From Lingula anatina (lineage: Eukaryota > Brachiopoda > Lingulata > Lingulida > Lingulidae), in NCBI RefSeq assembly GCF_001039355.2, contig NW_019774547.1, positions 310,001 through 374,000 on the forward strand: a DNA stretch of 64,000 bases, written 5' to 3'. Below are positions 23,118 to 35,842 of this stretch, in pieces. The notes under the pieces were generated by a model, which was not told the origin of the DNA, did not search any database, and worked only from the letters and a program-made list of their open reading frames with translations. A program made the position numbers and the translations under genes. Numbering within the stretch: position 1 is the first letter of the stretch; every line of letters starts with the position of its first letter.

Positions 23118-26100
23118 GATCTGCCCGGTAAATATCTAGCTAATGATATAGGCTATATCCCTGAATATTCCTATCTTTCGTAAAATGTTTGCGTATTCCC
23201 ACAATAAGCCATGATATTTTGATTCCGTCTAGACCCGTCAGTGGTATCAGTGTCAAAGTTTATGCTAACTGAAATATTGGCAGAGAATGCGCAACCTATA
23301 TTTCACACACGACCAACACAATAGAGCCTCTCTGCGTGATTGTGTTGTTGCTACGCCGCTGTTGTGCTTTCTTTAATGTTAATCGAATAAACGAACAAGG
23401 ATGTGTCCTTTATAGGAAATAAAGCGTTCAATAGTCGATCAACACGTGGAGTTATTGGTAAACAATTCAATAAAAGGGAAAGTTATTTTGAGTGGCAGGT
23501 GAGTGATTTTACCTTAGTTGATTGTTGGTAGATTATTGTTCATTACCAGAAGGACTTCATTTTAGGCTGACTTATCCAAAATATACTAAATCTCAGCCAG
23601 ATTTGATAGTATCGAAAACGCGCTTAAAATTTGTTAAAACAGGGTATTTAATGCCACTATTTAGTCACCTATGCCCATAAGTAGTTGGAAAAGTCTAGTT
23701 AAAGGGGCACACAAAGCTTTCCAAGTGTTGCAGTTTCAGAATTTCGATACAAATTCAAACATCTGACACCCAAAATTGTCTAACTGCGACCATTTGTACC
23801 GACCGCTGTCTGCTTTCACGATCGTGACATGCCTCTTCAACAAGTGAAAATTGAATTTCCCAGTCTGATAGAAATGTACGTATTTTTGCAAAACAGATTT
23901 ATATGTTATCCATATAGTCTTTATTGTTTGAATTAAAAAATTAATCTTTGACGAGTTTTATAGCTTTATTTTGCTCCCCAAAAGTTTTTAAAAAGCCCTT
24001 TTAAATAATCTGAGCTTGAGGAAAAGTCAACTGAGCCAGATGAAACTGATAGAATGGTTAAAGAGCGCGACCGACCTGAACGTGATGGTGTTGTTTTTAT
24101 GCGCTAGAATCGCCCACACTGGATTTGACACGTACAACCCCTTAATTAAAAAAGAATAAAAACAATTAATGACCGGTCTTCCCTGAAGTATTTCTGCTAT
24201 GCTTTTTTAAAGATCATATATTTGAAAAATGAAATTCAACTACCGACCCTGTTAACAATGTTTTGCTGCTTATTGCGGGAGTTCGATACGTTAAGATTTA
24301 TTTCCTAACCCTTAAAATAATATATGAATAAACATTGACCAGTTATGAGATAATGCTGTCACATTAAAAATACATTTTGCTAATTCATGCTGAGGATATA
24401 ACAGCGACAGATCTCCCTCACCTAAACAGCGATCAACACCGCTTTATAGGCTGTTTCATTAGCAATAAGTACTACAATCCGATGCCAGGAATTTTTCTTG
24501 AAAGGCTTACTCCTAAACAAAACACTAAAATAAATAAATATATTTACACGNTAATAACCAAAACAGGTACCGGATTGCATTTTACATCTTAGCCATCGAC
24601 CTTGCACATTTTCATTACTTAGTTACGTAGTTACTGATCACTATCTCCCACGAAGCAGCAAATTTGACGATTAACGCTTGGCCACCCCATGTGAAGAAAC
24701 GCGTGAAGCGGCGAGTAAAGCAACAAAAAAGGGAATTTGTGCCCCGAAAGTGTTTTTTTTTTAAATTACACTAACACTAAGATGAGTACATTTGTATTTT
24801 ACATAAAAGAACTGCATTCACTGAATTGTCAATTCTGTCTGACTTTCATCAGCGTGGAATTTTCGTTAAAACGAATTGACTATATTTTTTTAAACGAACA
24901 GCAACATGTAAAAAGATACATTATAGCGGTCCCCATAAATGTATAAGATCATGTAATCCGCGGACTCGATCCAACTTACCTTGATATGATTTTACTCGTA
25001 AAGGTCTTCTGTATAGGATCCGGTGTTAGGCCAACCCCTAATAGTTACCATAGCCTTAGTTCCAGTATCAGCAACGCCCTGCTCTCTGAATTGCCTTCCT
25101 TTCATAAGTATTCAAACATTTTGTTTGATCACGGATACGCGCTCGTTAATAAACGTTTGATTATCACTGATTAGTTAAACATACTTTGCCAGCATGGAAA
25201 GTTGGCCCAAGTCAGGTTGTCAACAGTCTTACCTCCTCAAACAGCGGTCAATTTGTGTTAGCAGCTTTGGAGGCTCTCTTTTTAACTGTTGTCCTTATGT
25301 CGTTGAAAAAATCGTATTATTACTGTAGTGTCGGTTGGTTGGTCAGCGTGTTATTATCCTTAGAGCGAAAACATTAGATACAATATACATTAAAATTACT
25401 TCAATGGATTTACCTTAACTGTGTTATTTCTAAGGGTAGGCAAGCTTTTTGTTTCCAAAAAATAAATGCCCCCCTCCGTACCAAATAAGACCTATTCCAT
25501 CCGAACAACGCTTTGAAATTCATAACAACCCTCTTAACTTTGAATAGATCTGAATATTAAGGGCTTGCATTTCAATTATACTTGCACCTGCTTCAACCTT
25601 TATGTCAATAACCGCTCAAAAGATGGCCATAACCTTGCTTTTCTTCATAAAAACACATTAGTTTTTGTTTCAACTGTTTTCTTAGCCAGAAAGTGGTCTG
25701 CATGAGGTTCCGTAGAAACTCTTCCTAAGTTGTAGTTTCCATAGAACAGCAAATTTAAGATTTCACTTAGAATTACTGGTAATTTCCGACGTGGTGGTAC
25801 CCCTGTTTTTCTTCTTTTTTTTTCTGCGTCTCTTATACAAAACTTCCATCATCATTTTTGTATGAAAGCGCAAACATTAGGGAAGAAAAAAACGAGACCT
25901 TTCACGCAATACTATCTCAAAGTAAATAACTACTGTGAAAACTTGGCATTAACATTTCCAATGGTGTGACAACCGCTTTCAATGACAGACTTAAAGATAA
26001 TATTTGTTTCAATTTGTGTTACATTTACATTTTGGTATCAGATGAAAGGCTTTTGATTTAACTCAACATTATCTTAACTACCGAGTATTCAATGTCATTT

Positions 26101-27032
26101 CGTTTTTACAATATTTGATACTTATTCGGTAATTACATTGAAAGTAAAAATCATGTTGTATTTGCGCGATGCTATAGGGTAGAAATAACTTCACATTGAG
26201 ACACCAGTGAAAATTTGGTTAACGAGCCCGCCCGACCCTAGTTTTGAGGAAATCGTGCGTACTATGTTTTGTCTAATGGAAAAATGCAATTTTACATTGG
26301 TCTGGTAAGAGGAAATAATTTAATTGACCCAACAAAAATCTTAATGCTGTTGTTTTTACGATAAAAAATCTCCAACATTGGGGTTGACACCCCCTAAAAT
26401 ACTTTTAAAAAAGAGAAAAAAAGCTCATATGTTAAAAATTAAAACAAAAACTAATGTAAATTTCGTCTAGCAACCACGTTCACAGTAGGTTGCCGCTCCT
26501 TAATTTTGATTTTTCTAACTGAAATTAGTGTATTAAAAACTATAACTAGTCAAAACTTAATGCTGTTGCTTTTACGATAAATAATCGCCAACATAAGGGA
26601 TTGACCCCCCCCCTCCCCAATATTTAAAGAAAGAAAGAAAGTGCTCATATGCCCGTTAAACATCATATGTTAAAAAAATGAAAATAAAAACTGATGTAAA
26701 TTTGGTCTAGCGACCCTGTTTACAGAAAGTTTACAGGAGTTTCTTAACCAACGTAAAGAATTTGGCTAGTGTGACTGCATTTAGTTTATTGAAAAATAAA
26801 TGGCTAAGTTATCTGTCTAACAACAGTTTTAATTGGCTTTTTGATTTCAATTTGCTCACTTATTCAAAGGAAAGAAATCAGCGCAACTCCCTCTTTGCGA
26901 GGTTAAGGATTCCCAAGGAAGCTTGTTGTATTTCCACAAAACGCTCTTGGGGAATCGTTTATCTGATTCCTTGGATTGAAAGGCGCGGCTACAGAAGCAA
27001 TGTGGTATGGAGATTGTACAGAATTTTTCTTT
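23118..27032. other. Intergenic, about 3.9 kb, with a diverged tandem duplication
   Basis: No ORF here looks coding; the best are 60-117 codons without family features. One N at 24551. The right part contains the tandem duplication described separately. The plus-strand ORF 26762-27115 overlaps the end of the GPCR-like ORF in antisense and is discarded. Confidence 0.5.
26333..26745. repeat. Two diverged tandem copies, about 220 bp period
   Basis: Copy A (about 26333-26505) and copy B (about 26552-26745) share cttaatgctgttg.ttttacgataaa, .tcgccaacat / .tctccaacatt, gg.ttgacacccc, gctcatatg, aaaaactNatgtaaattt and .gtctagc.acc in the same order. Copy B has an extra C-rich and GAAA-repeat stretch. 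Confidence 0.75.
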
Positions 27033-27764
27033 TCAAAGTGATTTCAAACCAAGTCCTTTCTTTTTCCTTGAACAAAATAATGCTGACAAACACAACATTA
27101 CTGCAAGCGGGGTGAGCGCCGCAATCCCAGGAACGAATAACTTCTTTAATGTAAAGACGATACCAGCATCTTTTACAGACTGTTGCACCCAGTCCAGCAG
27201 ATTGTTAGATCTGTGCACACTTTCCAAGTATAGTTGAATCATCTGAAGGACGACAATGAGTGAAACGCACGTTGTCACTAGAAAAACTCGCACAGTTGTC
27301 CGCGGACTGGATAGCTTGGAAGCTTTCGCCAGGCTCTGCAACAAAAAATACCTTTGCGCTATGATTGCTAAGAACAAAATGAGGGAACCCCACCCGACAG
27401 CGGAATCGCTAAGGCGAGAAGCACAGGAACGAAACTCAGTCAAACTTGAATACACTCCTCTGAACTCTGCTCCTCGTAGGCCTATACACCGTCTAGATGA
27501 TGTTAATAGTATCACAAAGTCAACAGCAGGCAAAATTACTGAGTATAATTCGGGAGTCGCACACAGTTTGCCTTGGGTTCGTATTTTTCTGAAAATTGTT
27601 ATGATCATTACCAGGAAACAGAATAAGGTGATGAGGTATGTCACATAACACCAGCACCTCGTAGGAGTGACGCTTGAGTCAGAGTCAACTGGAACAGGTG
27701 GATGGATGTCACAGTCAGGTCCCGAATTAACTGTGGAGTTCAAATACGTAGGCATTTCACCCAT
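27033..27764 (-). CDS. Rhodopsin-like GPCR-like membrane protein, five helices, probably incomplete
   Basis: Open frame of 243 aa from ATG 27764. The N-terminus carries an N-S-T glycosylation site and Pro-rich stretch, then hydrophobic helices at residues about 38-58 (CYVTYLITLFCFLVMIITIF), 72-90, 125-145, 157-181 and 206-232. The third helix ends AIIAQRYFLLQSL, placed like a class A receptor's DRY motif but with Gln for Asp. After helix 5 comes a basic RKKK stretch and a stop, where a full receptor would have loop 3 and helices 6-7. A further exon is possible but I find no convincing donor. It could be a truncated receptor, a pseudogene, or another multi-pass family. Neighbours give no clue. 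Confidence 0.5.
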   Translation of the reverse strand: MGEMPTYLNSTVNSGPDCDIHPPVPVDSDSSVTPTRCWCYVTYLITLFCFLVMIITIFRKIRTQGKLCATPELYSVILPAVDFVILLTSSRRCIGLRGAEFRGVYSSLTEFRSCASRLSDSAVGWGSLILFLAIIAQRYFLLQSLAKASKLSSPRTTVRVFLVTTCVSLIVVLQMIQLYLESVHRSNNLLDWVQQSVKDAGIVFTLKKLFVPGIAALTPLAVMLCLSALFCSRKKKGLGLKSL

Positions 27765-28416
27765 AATACACGCCTCTAAAGTCAGTGGTGCACAGAAAAT
27801 ATTTCATGGGTGAATGTCAGTCTTCATAGCCAAGATAAATTTAAGATTTACTGAACCCCTAGTACATGTACATACTCGATGAGTACATGGACTGTGAGAC
27901 ACTGGAAAACCTCTACTTATAGAACATGTGTAATAATTGTAATCTTCCTAGGGTTATCCTTAATCTATAAGCCCAATCACATGTGTTCCTTCCTCCAGAT
28001 CACAGATGAAATAATTTTACATATTGATTTTAAGGGATTTCTATGTTCTTTGTGAATAATTATATTGTTAATTGTCTTATTTCTAAGTTGTGTATGTAGG
28101 GCCTACTACACAATATGACAAAATTTCAAGTTACTGTTGAATTTACTAGTATGTTGGTCCTACACAGACATATGCCTACTACATGTTTAAACACAGGGCT
28201 CTGTAGGCTAGTCTCGAGAAAAAAATAATTTTGACGCAAAAAATGCATACTTCATATGGAACTCATGAAAATCTAAAAAGAAAATCAAGCAAATGCATAA
28301 TTCAAAACCACAGATTAAAGTTTTATTCATATGTTGCATTGTAATTTTAATTTTAAAAGATAGATACGAAAAATATAGAACACGCCGTAACAATTGCTAA
28401 GTCGCACATGAACTTT
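27765..28416. other. Intergenic, no gene seen
   Basis: AT-rich stretch upstream of the GPCR-like ORF. Only short ORFs without family features. Confidence 0.5.
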
Positions 28417-28870
28417 CAGTGGCGGATTTAGAGGGAGGGGGGGTCATGGGGGTCCTGACCCCCCCCCCCCCCCCCTTCGATTTCTGAAAAAAAATCCCGC
28501 TAATGGTCTCCTCTTGAAATTAGAATTTCAAGAGGGGGGGGGGGGGGGGGGGGGAGGGGGGGGGGGGNNNNNNNNNNNNNNNNNNNNNNNNNNNNNNNNN
28601 NNNNNNNNNNNNNNNNNNNNNNNNNNNNNNNNNNNNNNNNNNNNNNNNNNNNNNNNNNNNNNNNNNNNNNNNNNNNNNNNNNNNNNNNNNNNNNNNNNNN
28701 NNNNNNNNNNNNNNNNNNNNNNNNNNNNNNNNNNNNNNNNNNNNNNNNNNNNNNNNNNNNNNNNNNNNNNNNNNNNNNNNNNNNNNNNNNNNNNNNNNNN
28801 NNNNNNNNNNNNNNNNNCCCCTTAAAAATAAAATTGAAGGGGGGGGGGGGGGGGGGGGGGGGGAAGGGTT
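28417..28870. mobile_element. Probable MITE left end with poly-G/C tracts, interrupted by gap
   Basis: CAGTGGCGGATTTAG at 28417-28431 fits the pattern CAGnnnCGnAnnnAG seen at the two intact MITEs in this window. It is followed by G- and C-runs at 28432-28480, 28535-28567 and 28841-28863. The matching right end is not visible; it may lie in the 250-base gap. Confidence 0.5.
28568..28817. other. Assembly gap, 250 N
   Basis: A run of exactly 250 N bounded by G-rich homopolymers. The round length suggests a placeholder, and the homopolymers explain the failure to close it. Any open frame across it is meaningless. Confidence 0.95.
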
Positions 28871-29945
28871 GACATCGCATCCGCGTCCCCCCCTTCAAAT
28901 AACCTGTAGGCCTACTTTGTATGGCATTATGTTCCGATGAATGCTGATTTTACACTTTATAACTAAGCTGCTCGCATGTGCATAATTCACGTAGGTGACT
29001 TATTAGGCCTACTCTAAATTCGACCGGACTGTGACCGTACCATGCGGGACTCTACATATACTGGACCACGGGGACCACACCCACGCTAGTAACACATTTG
29101 ACTGAATGCGAAATATCAACGTGATCATAATCGTTTACTTAATTCAAACGTGTCCGCAACACTAAAATTCGTATTTTGTCCTAGACGCCATTACAATTCA
29201 AGGATGCAGGCTGAGAAAAAAAATGCTTGGATGTGGAGTGGGGGGTGGGGCAACTGTTAAATTTTATGGGAAATCTTTATCTCTTTTAGGCCTACTTCAT
29301 AAAATTCCTTAAAATATATATTTAATCTCCGGGAAGGTTGGGGGGAAAATTCCGCTTACAGACCTGAAAGCATTTAGATCATAAACCATATCTGACAACA
29401 CTATATTAGGCTCAATGTTTTTTAACCGACTGCTGGGTTTCCACCTTATCTTGTTACGTGTCTAATACGGAAGCCTAAGAACAGAAACGATTAGAACTGT
29501 TTGTGCGAAATTTTAAAAATTGTTCGAAATGTTCAAAGATGTTAAAGTATTAGATCTACGTCCTGATGAATGTCACCGATCTATGTCATCCGGATCACCC
29601 ACTAAAAACTCTGTGTGGTAAGCCAATGTGTATGTGCGAAGAGACGTGGTTACCTTTCTCGTTTTCACCTTTGAGACAGTGAATGAGACAGAACGAAACT
29701 GAGGCTACTTATAAGTTTTGCAACAATGACTATACAAACGTGTGTTCTAGATACATATAAAACAATGTCTGAATTGTGATTTGAACTGTTAAATCAAAAC
29801 ATTAGAGTAGTTTAGAGTAAAAATATATTTTCAACAGGGGCGTATAAGGTGTGAGCGAAGGAACGGGGTCAACCGTAGTGTGTTGTGAGGGGGCGTGTTC
29901 TTAATAATCCTTGTTATCTAGGCAGCCACAAGTGAGCGAAGCAGC
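28871..29945. other. Intergenic, upstream of ENOSF1
   Basis: No gene is visible. This stretch should contain the ENOSF1 promoter. I see no confident TATA box or other element. Confidence 0.4.
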
Positions 29946-32900
29946 ATGGCCACAATAACAGAGCTGACTGTGAAGGATGTTCGCTTTCCAACTTCATTGG
30001 AGGCGCATGGTTCGGATGCCATGGTAAACTCTCTCTCTCTCTCTCGCTCTCTGGCTCTCTCTCTCTCTCACACACACACACAATCACACACGACACACAC
30101 ACACACACAGACAAGCCAATTGCAAGGAAGGAGTATCGTAAAACCTCAGCTAGACAAATAAGTTTTTTTAAACAACCAAAAAACAATGCAATACATGAAA
30201 TCTAGATACCGGTACTACTTTGAACATTTACATGACCATGGGCTTGTCAAACCACTGAGCAGTGTACCGGTATCTCGGCTTTGCAGGAGTGGAATGATTT
30301 TTGCAATGAATGCCAGAGTATGAATGGAGTTTGATGGCTCCAAGATGTGTAGAAGATTTGGCTGTAAATTAAGCTATTGAGTCAAAATTTTTATGTGCCA
30401 GATGCAGTACAATAAGTGAAGTTGTTTAAAGAAAGATTTCACCAAATTATGTATTTAAGATCTAAATTTTGTTGTTAGTTTTATTTTGTTTTTTATCCAC
30501 TGTTAATTAATTAATTCATTAATTCATTAATTAATTGATTAATTATATTTACTTGATATATAGGAATTTTACCATATTATAGCATGCAGACCCAGACTAC
30601 TCATGCGCCTATGTTATATTCAAAACAGACTCCAAACTTGAAGGGCATGGATTGACTTTTTCTCTTGGAAGAGGCAATGACTTGGGTATGTCACACTCAT
30701 ACCAGTACAGTGCATTATTCCTGCTGTGTCAGCCCTATATGAGTAGCTTGCTGTCAGTGCCTGGTTATATTCTTAATAAGACTTGGTTCCCATACCGAGG
30801 AACTCCAAGGGGTTTCTCGCTAAATTGCTTTCAGCTTAAACGGCTTAGATGTCTGACACGCCTAATGAAGCTGCTAAACGCCAGTTATAATTACCCCCTA
30901 ACAGCTTCAGTAGGCATGGCAAACATCTAAGCAGCTTAAGTTGATTGCAATTTAGCAAGAATACCCTTGGAGATAGATCGATCCACAGTTAGTATGAAAG
31001 GGTCTGGGAATGGTCCCTAAACTACAGCAGTCAGCAGGTTACTCAGGGTCAGTGTCAGGAGAGGACACAGCACATTGTTGTATATCTGACTGGGTTTTGA
31101 ATTACTGTGTTTTAGCATGGTGATCCAGACTACTCATGTGCCTATGTTGTTATCTGTACAGACACTCAGTTAAGGGGGCATGGGTTAACCTTTACTGCAG
31201 GCAGGGGAACTGACCTTGGTATGTCAGCTGCTTATGAATGCTGTATGTTAGAAGGTCAAGAAAATACTTTTTTGAGTCATTTTGTCAAAAAACATTGAGA
31301 CATTTTTTTAATGAAAATGACAATTTTTCTTTTTTTTGAATTTTCAAAACATTACAAAATGTATTAATTATTGCTTCCTAATTGAAATTAAAGTTGACTA
31401 TTGGATGTTTTGCAGTGTGTAATTCCATAAAATACATGGGCAGAATGGTAGTTGGGAAGAAGGTGTCAGACATATTTGACAATTTTGGTATCTTTTGGGA
31501 GAAGCTGGTGAATGACACACAATTCCGATGGGTAAGTTTCGATGTAATACCATGGTCTAAATTTTTCATATTAGATACTAATACGTACATAGGCCATATT
31601 ATAACCAGGTTAGTACAGAATGCATAATTCAGACCAAAAACAATATAAAGATATACTGGTAGCATTAATCTAAACTTGACTTAGATTAGGCTGGTTATAT
31701 CTGGTGTCTGTTTGCTGCGATTGAGTTTAGCAGCTCTCTCATTGTTGAGAAAATAACTAAATCATTTTAATGATGAAAATTTCTTGGGTCATTAACAACA
31801 TACCAATAGATACTGAATGATTCCAATTATTGATATAAACACTCAAGTGTCAGTGTCTGTTTGCTTTTAGCTTGGCCCAGAGAAGGGTGTGGTTCATCTG
31901 GCGACAGCAGGGATTGTTAATGCATTGTGGGATATGTGGGCCAAGATGGAGGGAAAGGTATATATATGAAACCTGTTTAAGAACATTACACTAGGCAATC
32001 AAAGTTCGAAAATCATTGCAAGTTTTTCAAAATAGAAAAAAAATCTTATTATCATTGTCTTCGGGGTACATTTTAGGTTTCAATAATGACCACATAGGTA
32101 TATTTCAAATTCATTAGTCCATTGCATTTTCACTTATTTAAAATTTGAAATTTATTTTCTTACAGCCATTGTGGAAACTTTTAGTTGATATGGTAAGTTG
32201 TTTTATGAGCAATGGTAATATTAAATACTTGTTAGATATTAGTAGATACTGATAAATGGTTTCATTTCTTATAAACACATAAGGTTAATGTTTCTTGATG
32301 GCATATTCTTAGCATAATTAGAAATATACTTGTCTGTGTAAAATATATTTTACTCCTGAATATTTGTAAAAAAACTGCTTAGTAATGATATATATATTAA
32401 TAACATACTTGTACCTTGACATCAATCGTTACATTTTATTCTGCCACATAAATAGTTGATGGACATGTATTGGTTTCAGGAACCAGAAAAGTTAGTGTCC
32501 ACAATGGACTTCAGATATCTGTAAGTATCCACTTATTTGTGACCATTCAGATTGAGAAAAGCCGAATGCTAGTAAGGCTGCGACTTAAATATGGCGGACC
32601 TACATGAAAGGAAGACCGCCAATCCTGTAATGGTCTCCCCGCCTCTCACACGCCTCCCCAAACGTTGTCCATCGACCGTTTGAATTGAGCCAAGATTTAA
32701 TTACTGTGTCCCTGCAGGGACGACGCGTGGGGAGGCTTGTGAGAGCCGGAGAGACCATTACAGGATTAGCGGTCTTCCTTTCATGTAGGTCCGTCATATT
32801 TAGGTTGCGGCCTTACTAGCACTCGGCTCTTCTCGATGTGAATGCTCCCTTTCATTGGAGTGTTAACAGGTGTCCATGTTGATGAGTGATGGATATTCAA

Positions 32901-35792
32901 CTTCCTTTGTGAAAAGATCAAGATACAGTGCCTACGAATGATGACTTGAAGAATGTTACATTGAATTTATGTTGAATGGTTTTAATTTTTTTGGGATGAA
33001 AGCTTTCACCATGTTGTGCTTTCAAAAGTTTGTGTAGAAATTGAAAAGTTAAAAATATTCAACATGAATGACAATACTACAGGACATAGGGTAACTTCTA
33101 TCAGAATGATATCTTGATGTGTTTATATGATAATATTGTAATACAAATTATATTTTTTTGTTATTTATGATTAGGTCAGATGCTCTCACACCAGAGGAAG
33201 CATTAGGTGAGTGATGTCCACTGAGACCTTGTGTAGATGTGTTAGAGAAGATGACAGCAATCAGAGATATTCACATTTAAAATGCCCCATGGATAACATT
33301 TGTAATGTGTTTGTTAAGGGCATCACATTGCATGAGGTAAGGCAAACGTGAAGGCTTCATATTTTAAAATTATGAAAATAAGTAAAATATTCTAAAATAT
33401 TTTTGTTATTTTATTGATTTTAATAGAGAAATGTTTTTTTCTTTGGTTTAGCAATACTGAAGAAAAATCAGTCTACCAAAGCGGAAAGAGGTAAGGTATC
33501 TTGTCTTTTACTAAAATTGAATCCCAAAAAAAGCAAAAAAGTGTTATTTTAAAGATTAACTCCATATGAGGATTATCAGCTTCTCATATTTGTGACTACT
33601 GTATTATATGTATTAAATTAATTTTAAAAAAATGGTGGCTTGTTAATTGTTTTGGATAAAATGGTATTATATATTACAGAGAAGGAGTTGTTATCAAAGG
33701 GATACCCTGCATATACCACCTCTGCTGGCTGGTTGGGTTACAGTGAAGAGAGGATAAAAAAGGTAAAAAAAAAAAAAAACACTCAGGTTATGGCACTTGT
33801 GAGACATATAGTTATTACAGCATAGCACTCTCTTTTCTTAAAATTATGGTTTAGAAAAACTGTTTATGTTTTTACAAGTTTGATTATGACAAAAAGTCCA
33901 ACCAAAATGTTGAATGTTCACGTGGGATGTTTCAGTTGTGTCAAGAAGCCATGGCAGAAGGATTTACAAAGTAGGTGAACTTTTGAGTAAATAATGCTTA
34001 AACTTAAAATTTGTCTTTGAACAAGATATTTTGAAACTAGTTTGATGATATCCATTTTTTAAACTTTTCAAATTTTAAGACAAAACTTTGATAATTTTTG
34101 TCACACATACATTTGATATTTCTGCTTTTTTTATTTATTACATAGCATTCAGTTTCCTTTATTCAAATTTAAACTTCCTTTCTTAATTCAATATGAGAAA
34201 TGCAAAATAAAAATTCTATCATTATATGGACACTCCTAAAGAAAGGTGGAGTGACATAAATTTTTATTATTTTTCTTTAAATCTGTATTATTTTATGAAG
34301 ATTTTAACACTGAAATTTTACAGATTCAAGGTGAAAGTTGGTGCTGACCTAAAGGATGACATAAGAAGATGTAGAGTGATCAGGGAACAGATAGGATATG
34401 ACAAGGTCTTGGTAAGTATTTATATTGTGGGATAGCAGTGCATGAACATGTGATGTGACTGTATTCTAGATGTATTTTTTGCCCAGTGAAAAAACAGGTA
34501 AGACAGTGCAAATTGTCTGTACCTAAGTAATATTAGTTTTAAGGCCAGTACTGAATATAAAAAATTATGGCTGCACAATTGTATCATTTCTTTTATTACA
34601 CAAGACACGAAAAAAAAAATTAAATCCCCACAGACAATGAATATATTGATATACTTTGTAACAGATGTGACCAGTTTGCATACTCCACATTTCTAGATGA
34701 CAGATGCTAACCAGCGCTGGGATGTGCAACAGTCTATAGATTGGATGAAACAATTGGCTGAGTTCAAGCCTTTGTGGATTGAGGAACCCACTAGTCCTGA
34801 TGACATTATGGGACATGCTGCTATTGCTAAAGTGATTTTTAAAAAACTAATTATTCTTAAAGATACAGTTACATCAAACAGTCCAAGGTAGGAAATTTGG
34901 GAATGCCGGAAAAAAGTACCATTCAATGACTGATGGATAATACAAGGATTGATAAAAAATAGACAAAAATAACAAACTTTGATCATGATGATGATTTAAA
35001 AGTGATATTCCAAAAATCTGCTCTTATTTTTTCCAGGCATTGAAGCCTTATGGTATTGGAGTGGCAACAGGAGAAATGTGTCAGAACCGTGTCATGTTCA
35101 AACAGTTTATCGTGGAAGGTGCCATGCAGTTTTGCCAGATTGACAGCTGTCGTCTGGGAGGAGTCAATGAGATCTTGGTGGTTTTGTTGATGGCTTACAA
35201 GTATAGAGGTAGGTGAATTTTGGTTCAGTTTTTCAGGCATATTTTGATAAAACATACTTGTACTTAAAATTAATGAGGCATACCACAATGTTGAACAGTA
35301 TGATGTCATCTTCTGTCTCAATCCTCATAATGTTAAACAGACAAAAGGGTGAGAAATCTCAAATTTAGACGGATTCCAGTAAAAATGACCCTATAAGGTT
35401 TTGCATTGCAGTACCAGTATGCCCGCATGGTGGAGGAGTAGGCTTGTGTGAATATATCAACCATCTATGCATCTTTGACTACATCTGTGTGTCAGCTTCC
35501 ATGGAAAACAGGCAACTTAGACTTTTCTTTTCTTTCTCCACTTCCACAAAGATAGTACTTGGATGAGATATGTACATTTTATTGTTAACTATCAAAATAA
35601 ATGTATCTAGATATGTATTTTTCATACTAACTAAAATTTTGGTAGTGTTTTATTCATTATATTATTTTACAATATCTGATAATATTGCATTCTGTTTTAG
35701 AGTGACAGAATATGTGGACCATCTTCATGAGCACTTTAAATCTCCATGTGTAGTTAAAGATGGGTGTTACACAGTCCCTAAGGTATGCTTTG

Positions 35793-35842
<50 letters not shown>

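Noticed and set aside
27256-27648. 130-codon plus-strand ORF
   Set aside because: It is antisense to the GPCR-like ORF, whose hydrophobic periodicity and glycosylation site are more gene-like.
28500-28898. Poly-Gly and poly-Pro ORFs across the N gap
   Set aside because: They consist of homopolymer translation and unknown bases.
30652-30930. 92-codon ORF starting in ENOSF1 exon 2a
   Set aside because: It reads through the exon 2a donor into the intron; only the first part is coding, in the ENOSF1 frame.
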